DNA of 64,000 bases from Streptomyces typhae (GTDB taxonomy: Bacteria; Actinomycetota; Actinomycetes; Streptomycetales; Streptomycetaceae), in the NCBI RefSeq assembly GCF_009755605.1, contig NZ_WPNZ01000004.1:186001-250000 (forward strand). Direction: 5' to 3'. The notes beneath the pieces were generated by a model. That model was not told the origin of the DNA, ran no database searches, and worked only from the letters and a program-made list of their open reading frames with translations. Every line of letters starts with the position of its first letter. The first letter of the stretch is position 1. Positions 62,064 to 64,000 of this stretch are shown in pieces. A program made the position numbers and the translations under genes.

Positions 62064-62139
62064 GAGGGGGTACGTGACTTGATGTCCGTTTCGCGCTTTC
62101 GGGAGAGGTGTAGGGACCGGCCGTGACGTCGCCTGGCGG

Positions 62140-62562
62140 TTACGGCCGCGGCTGGGTGAACAAGCCCTGCTCGGTCTCGACCAGGATCCCGCGCTCGGCG
62201 AGCCCCTTGAGCTTCAGGCGGGTGTTGTTGATGTTGTTGGGCGCGATCTTCAGGTCCATCGCCTCGCACACCTGCCGCGCTCGTAGCGGCATGTCGGCTG
62301 CGGCGAACACCGCCATGATCTGCTGGTAGGCCGGATGGTCCGGCAGCTTCGGCGTCGGCGGCGCGGGCGGCTGCGGATCGGGCAGCGCCAGCAGTGTCTT
62401 GCGGGTGATCCGGACCTCCTCGGCGGCCCGGCCGAGTTCGTCCAGCCGTGCGGTCAGCTGCGCGATCTGCTCCCTCGTCGCCTCGGCCTGCACGGCGAGT
62501 TCCCGTTCCTGCTCTTCCAGCCGCGCCCGTACCGCCCCGAGAGTCAGCTCCCCGCAGGTCAT
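62140..62562 (-). CDS. IS-associated coiled-coil/winged-helix protein
   Basis: 140 aa from ATG 62562, overlapping the transposase stop (ATGA). A coiled coil, LEEQERELAVQAEATREQIA QLTARLDELGR, is followed by a winged-helix domain, QQIMAVFAAADMPLRARQVC EAMDLKIAPNNINNTRLKLK GLAERGILVE. Travels with IS5-type transposases in Streptomyces, probably as an accessory or regulatory protein. Confidence 0.8.
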   Translation of the reverse strand: MTCGELTLGAVRARLEEQERELAVQAEATREQIAQLTARLDELGRAAEEVRITRKTLLALPDPQPPAPPTPKLPDHPAYQQIMAVFAAADMPLRARQVCEAMDLKIAPNNINNTRLKLKGLAERGILVETEQGLFTQPRP

Positions 62563-63389
62563 GTGCTGCGCCAGGCCGCAGCGGCGGCCCCGGTCAGCCG
62601 GCGCAGTATCACCGCGGTCATCGCCCAGTACACCCGCGACTCCGAACTGCGCGGCAGGTGCTCGCAGTCGCGCACCAGCCTGCGGTGCAGCATCAAGATC
62701 CCGTAGGCACGCTCCACGATCCACCGCTTGGGGATCGGCACGAACCCGGTCTGCGCCGGGTTGCGCTCGACGATCTCCACCTCGATGCCCACCTTCTCCC
62801 CGCGCGCGGCGACGGCATTCTTGAAACCCTGGTCGACCAGGGCCTTCTGAACGGTGTCGGTGTCGGCGGCGACCTTGTCCAGCAGCGCGATGCCGGCGGC
62901 GTTGTCGTGCACGGATGCGGCGAGCACCACCACCGCGATCACCAGGCCCAGAACATCAACGGCCAGGCCGCGCTTGCGGCCCGGTACTTTTTTTGCCGCA
63001 TCACACCCCGTCGACTGTGCAGGCACCCCGGCCGCCGCGTGCACGCTCTGGGTGTCGAGCACCACCAGGCTCGGGTCCGCCTTCCGCCGCGCCTTCTCCC
63101 GCACCTGCCAGCGCAGCAGGTCGTGGATGGTCTGGTCGGTGCCGTCATCGCGCCACTTGGTGAAGTAGTACATCACCGCACCGCGCGGCGGCAGGTCGTG
63201 CGGAAGCAGGTCCCACTGGCAGCCCGTGCGGCCCTGGTAGAGGACCGCGTTGACGATCTCCCGCATCTCGTACCGGCCCTGGTGACCGCTGACCGAGCGG
63301 TGTGCGGCCTTCCATGCGGCGATCACCGGCTCGACAAGTACCCACTGCTCGTCGGACAGGTCGGTCTTGCAGGGCTTGCGCTCGCTCAC
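62559..63389 (-). CDS. IS5-family transposase
   Basis: 276 aa from ATG 63389. N-terminal DUF4096-type region (TDLSDEQWVLVEPVIAAWKA) and DDE domain: LVVLDTQSVHAAAG (first Asp), KRGLAVDVLGLVIAVVVLAA (second Asp) and RWIVERAYGILMLHRRLVRD (Glu in the ..VERxxxxL motif). All three acidic residues are present, so it could be active. Translationally coupled to the accessory gene. Confidence 0.93.
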   Translation of the reverse strand: MSERKPCKTDLSDEQWVLVEPVIAAWKAAHRSVSGHQGRYEMREIVNAVLYQGRTGCQWDLLPHDLPPRGAVMYYFTKWRDDGTDQTIHDLLRWQVREKARRKADPSLVVLDTQSVHAAAGVPAQSTGCDAAKKVPGRKRGLAVDVLGLVIAVVVLAASVHDNAAGIALLDKVAADTDTVQKALVDQGFKNAVAARGEKVGIEVEIVERNPAQTGFVPIPKRWIVERAYGILMLHRRLVRDCEHLPRSSESRVYWAMTAVILRRLTGAAAAAWRST

Positions 63390-63468
63390 GGTGCCCAGCC
63401 CAGCACGCCCGAGCCCGCCGACCGGCCGGGATACCGTGCTGCCACACGTTCAGGTGACGGCAAATCGC

Positions 63469-63939
63469 CTATGCAATTACATACCGCCCTCTGAGGTGTT
63501 CGATACCGCCGATAACCCGGCCCCGGCTGTCGAAGACCTGCAGCGTGGCGTTCCATACTCCGCACCCGTTAGTGCGCGTGACGTACCAGCCGTTGGCGAT
63601 GCCGTGGTCGTCACACCAGTCGGGCCACTTCCACACCGGTTCACGGGCCGTGACACGAGCCAGTGCCCATGCGCTCAGGGACGCGCCGGTCGTGGTGACG
63701 CATGCCGTGGACTGCTCGGTATCAACAGCCCTCCTCGCGGCACTCACGCAGGCACCTGGCTGCGTCACCAACGACGGCCCTCCGGAGGCAACCGGCTTCG
63801 GCAGAGCTTCCGCATGTTCGGTGGCAGTCGGGCCGCCAGTAGCTGGGCGCGGCTCGGCTTCCGCCGCGCTGACCACGATCGTTGATCCCAGGACCCCGCA
63901 CAGCGTGGCACCAGCTAAGAGCAGGCGCCTCAGTCGCAT
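63469..63939 (-). pseudogene. Secreted protein (NucA/NucB-like large family), truncated by IS
   Basis: 156 aa from ATG 63939 with GGGGAGAG upstream. A signal peptide (LRRLLLAGATLCGVLGSTIV) precedes a region with WPDWCDDHGIANGWYVTRTN GCGVWNATLQVFDSRGRVIG, a pattern found in the N-terminal parts of large secreted Streptomyces proteins ending in nuclease-like domains. The normal continuation is missing: the frame stops ten codons later at the presumed IS edge. The remainder of the gene is not seen downstream. Confidence 0.55.
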
Positions 63940-64000
63940 ATCTCTCCCCGCAGACATTCACGAACAGCAACAGGAGTGTTCAGCGGTACCGCTGTCACTC

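Larger units (their letters stand above)
62080..63480 (-). mobile_element. IS5-type insertion sequence, approximate extent
   Basis: Transposase and accessory genes with flanks. The right side (past the accessory gene) contains ATGTCCGTTTC at 62082, shared with a second copy at 61415. The left end is somewhere near 63470-63490, where the secreted gene loses its family pattern. I did not find clear terminal inverted repeats or a target duplication, so the ends are estimates. Confidence 0.55.

Noticed and set aside
1..64000. tRNA or rRNA genes
   Set aside because: I looked for cloverleaf-like and conserved rRNA segments and found none that I could support.

Overview
The window is high-GC actinobacterial DNA and almost certainly comes from a Streptomyces. 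The codon pattern, GTG/TTG starts, chitin-utilisation genes with DasR-type and chitinase-type control sites, an RTX-like secreted protein, an erythromycin-esterase homologue, a bacterial terpene synthase with a P450, NarL/LuxR two-component genes and many TetR/AraC regulators all fit. The very high load of broken genes and mobile-element remnants suggests accessory DNA such as a chromosome arm. The alternative is an assembly with many single-base indels, and the sequence alone cannot decide between these.

Layout. 0-3.3 kb (minus strand): a Crp/Fnr regulator, a nucleotide-cyclase-like protein and a large P-loop protein, probably one signalling operon, with 21-bp tandem repeats in a leader and a Crp-type site upstream. 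3.7-5.4 kb: a DasR-type site, a chitin-active AA10 LPMO and a secreted calcium-binding repeat protein. 5.6-11.2 kb: cupin/AraC, TetR/esterase (divergent, with a palindromic operator), a flavin monooxygenase and a second AraC regulator. 11.4-18.8 kb: a GH19 chitinase with paired chitinase-promoter repeats and an apparent CTG start, an Asp-nucleophile hydrolase, a broken cysteine hydrolase, a Rossmann protein divergent from TetR, a truncated flavoprotein, an erythromycin-esterase family protein and a Tat-exported PIG-L deacetylase.

18.8-24.3 kb is a graveyard of conflict-system genes: a lectin-like fragment, an AbiEii nucleotidyltransferase remnant, an orphan toxin-tip/immunity-like pair, small membrane proteins, a truncated RHS protein, a stop-interrupted immunity-like gene and an IS110 remnant. 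24.4-31.2 kb holds a TetR/quinone oxidoreductase pair, then a HelD/HelR-type RNA-polymerase-associated helicase lying between two nearly identical 127-bp repeats, then broken coiled-coil and DNA-ligase genes. 33.3-36.6 kb is a compact terpenoid locus: a P450 convergent with a class I terpene synthase that overlaps a secreted-protein gene. 40-42.5 kb contains three paralogous small secreted proteins, two of them frameshifted at C-tracts, around a GNAT acetyltransferase. 42.8-48.5 kb has an SDR with paired operators, a broken AlbA_2 protein, small ORFs, a frameshifted replication-relaxation protein and a DUF3223-like pseudogene.

48.5-49.2 kb is a palindrome-rich gap in front of a 1209-residue kinase whose Ser/Thr kinase domain is joined to an nSTAND-like linker, a membrane segment and a beta-propeller region. 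53-54.2 kb carries TerB and Spo0M remnants around a double hairpin. 54.4-58 kb is an intact two-component/ABC-transporter operon with a perfect inverted repeat before the transporter genes. 58.2-60.6 kb is a tandem pair of HlyC/CorC (CBS) membrane proteins, both broken. 60.7-64 kb contains an ISKra4 remnant and a two-gene IS5-type element inserted into, or next to, a secreted protein gene.
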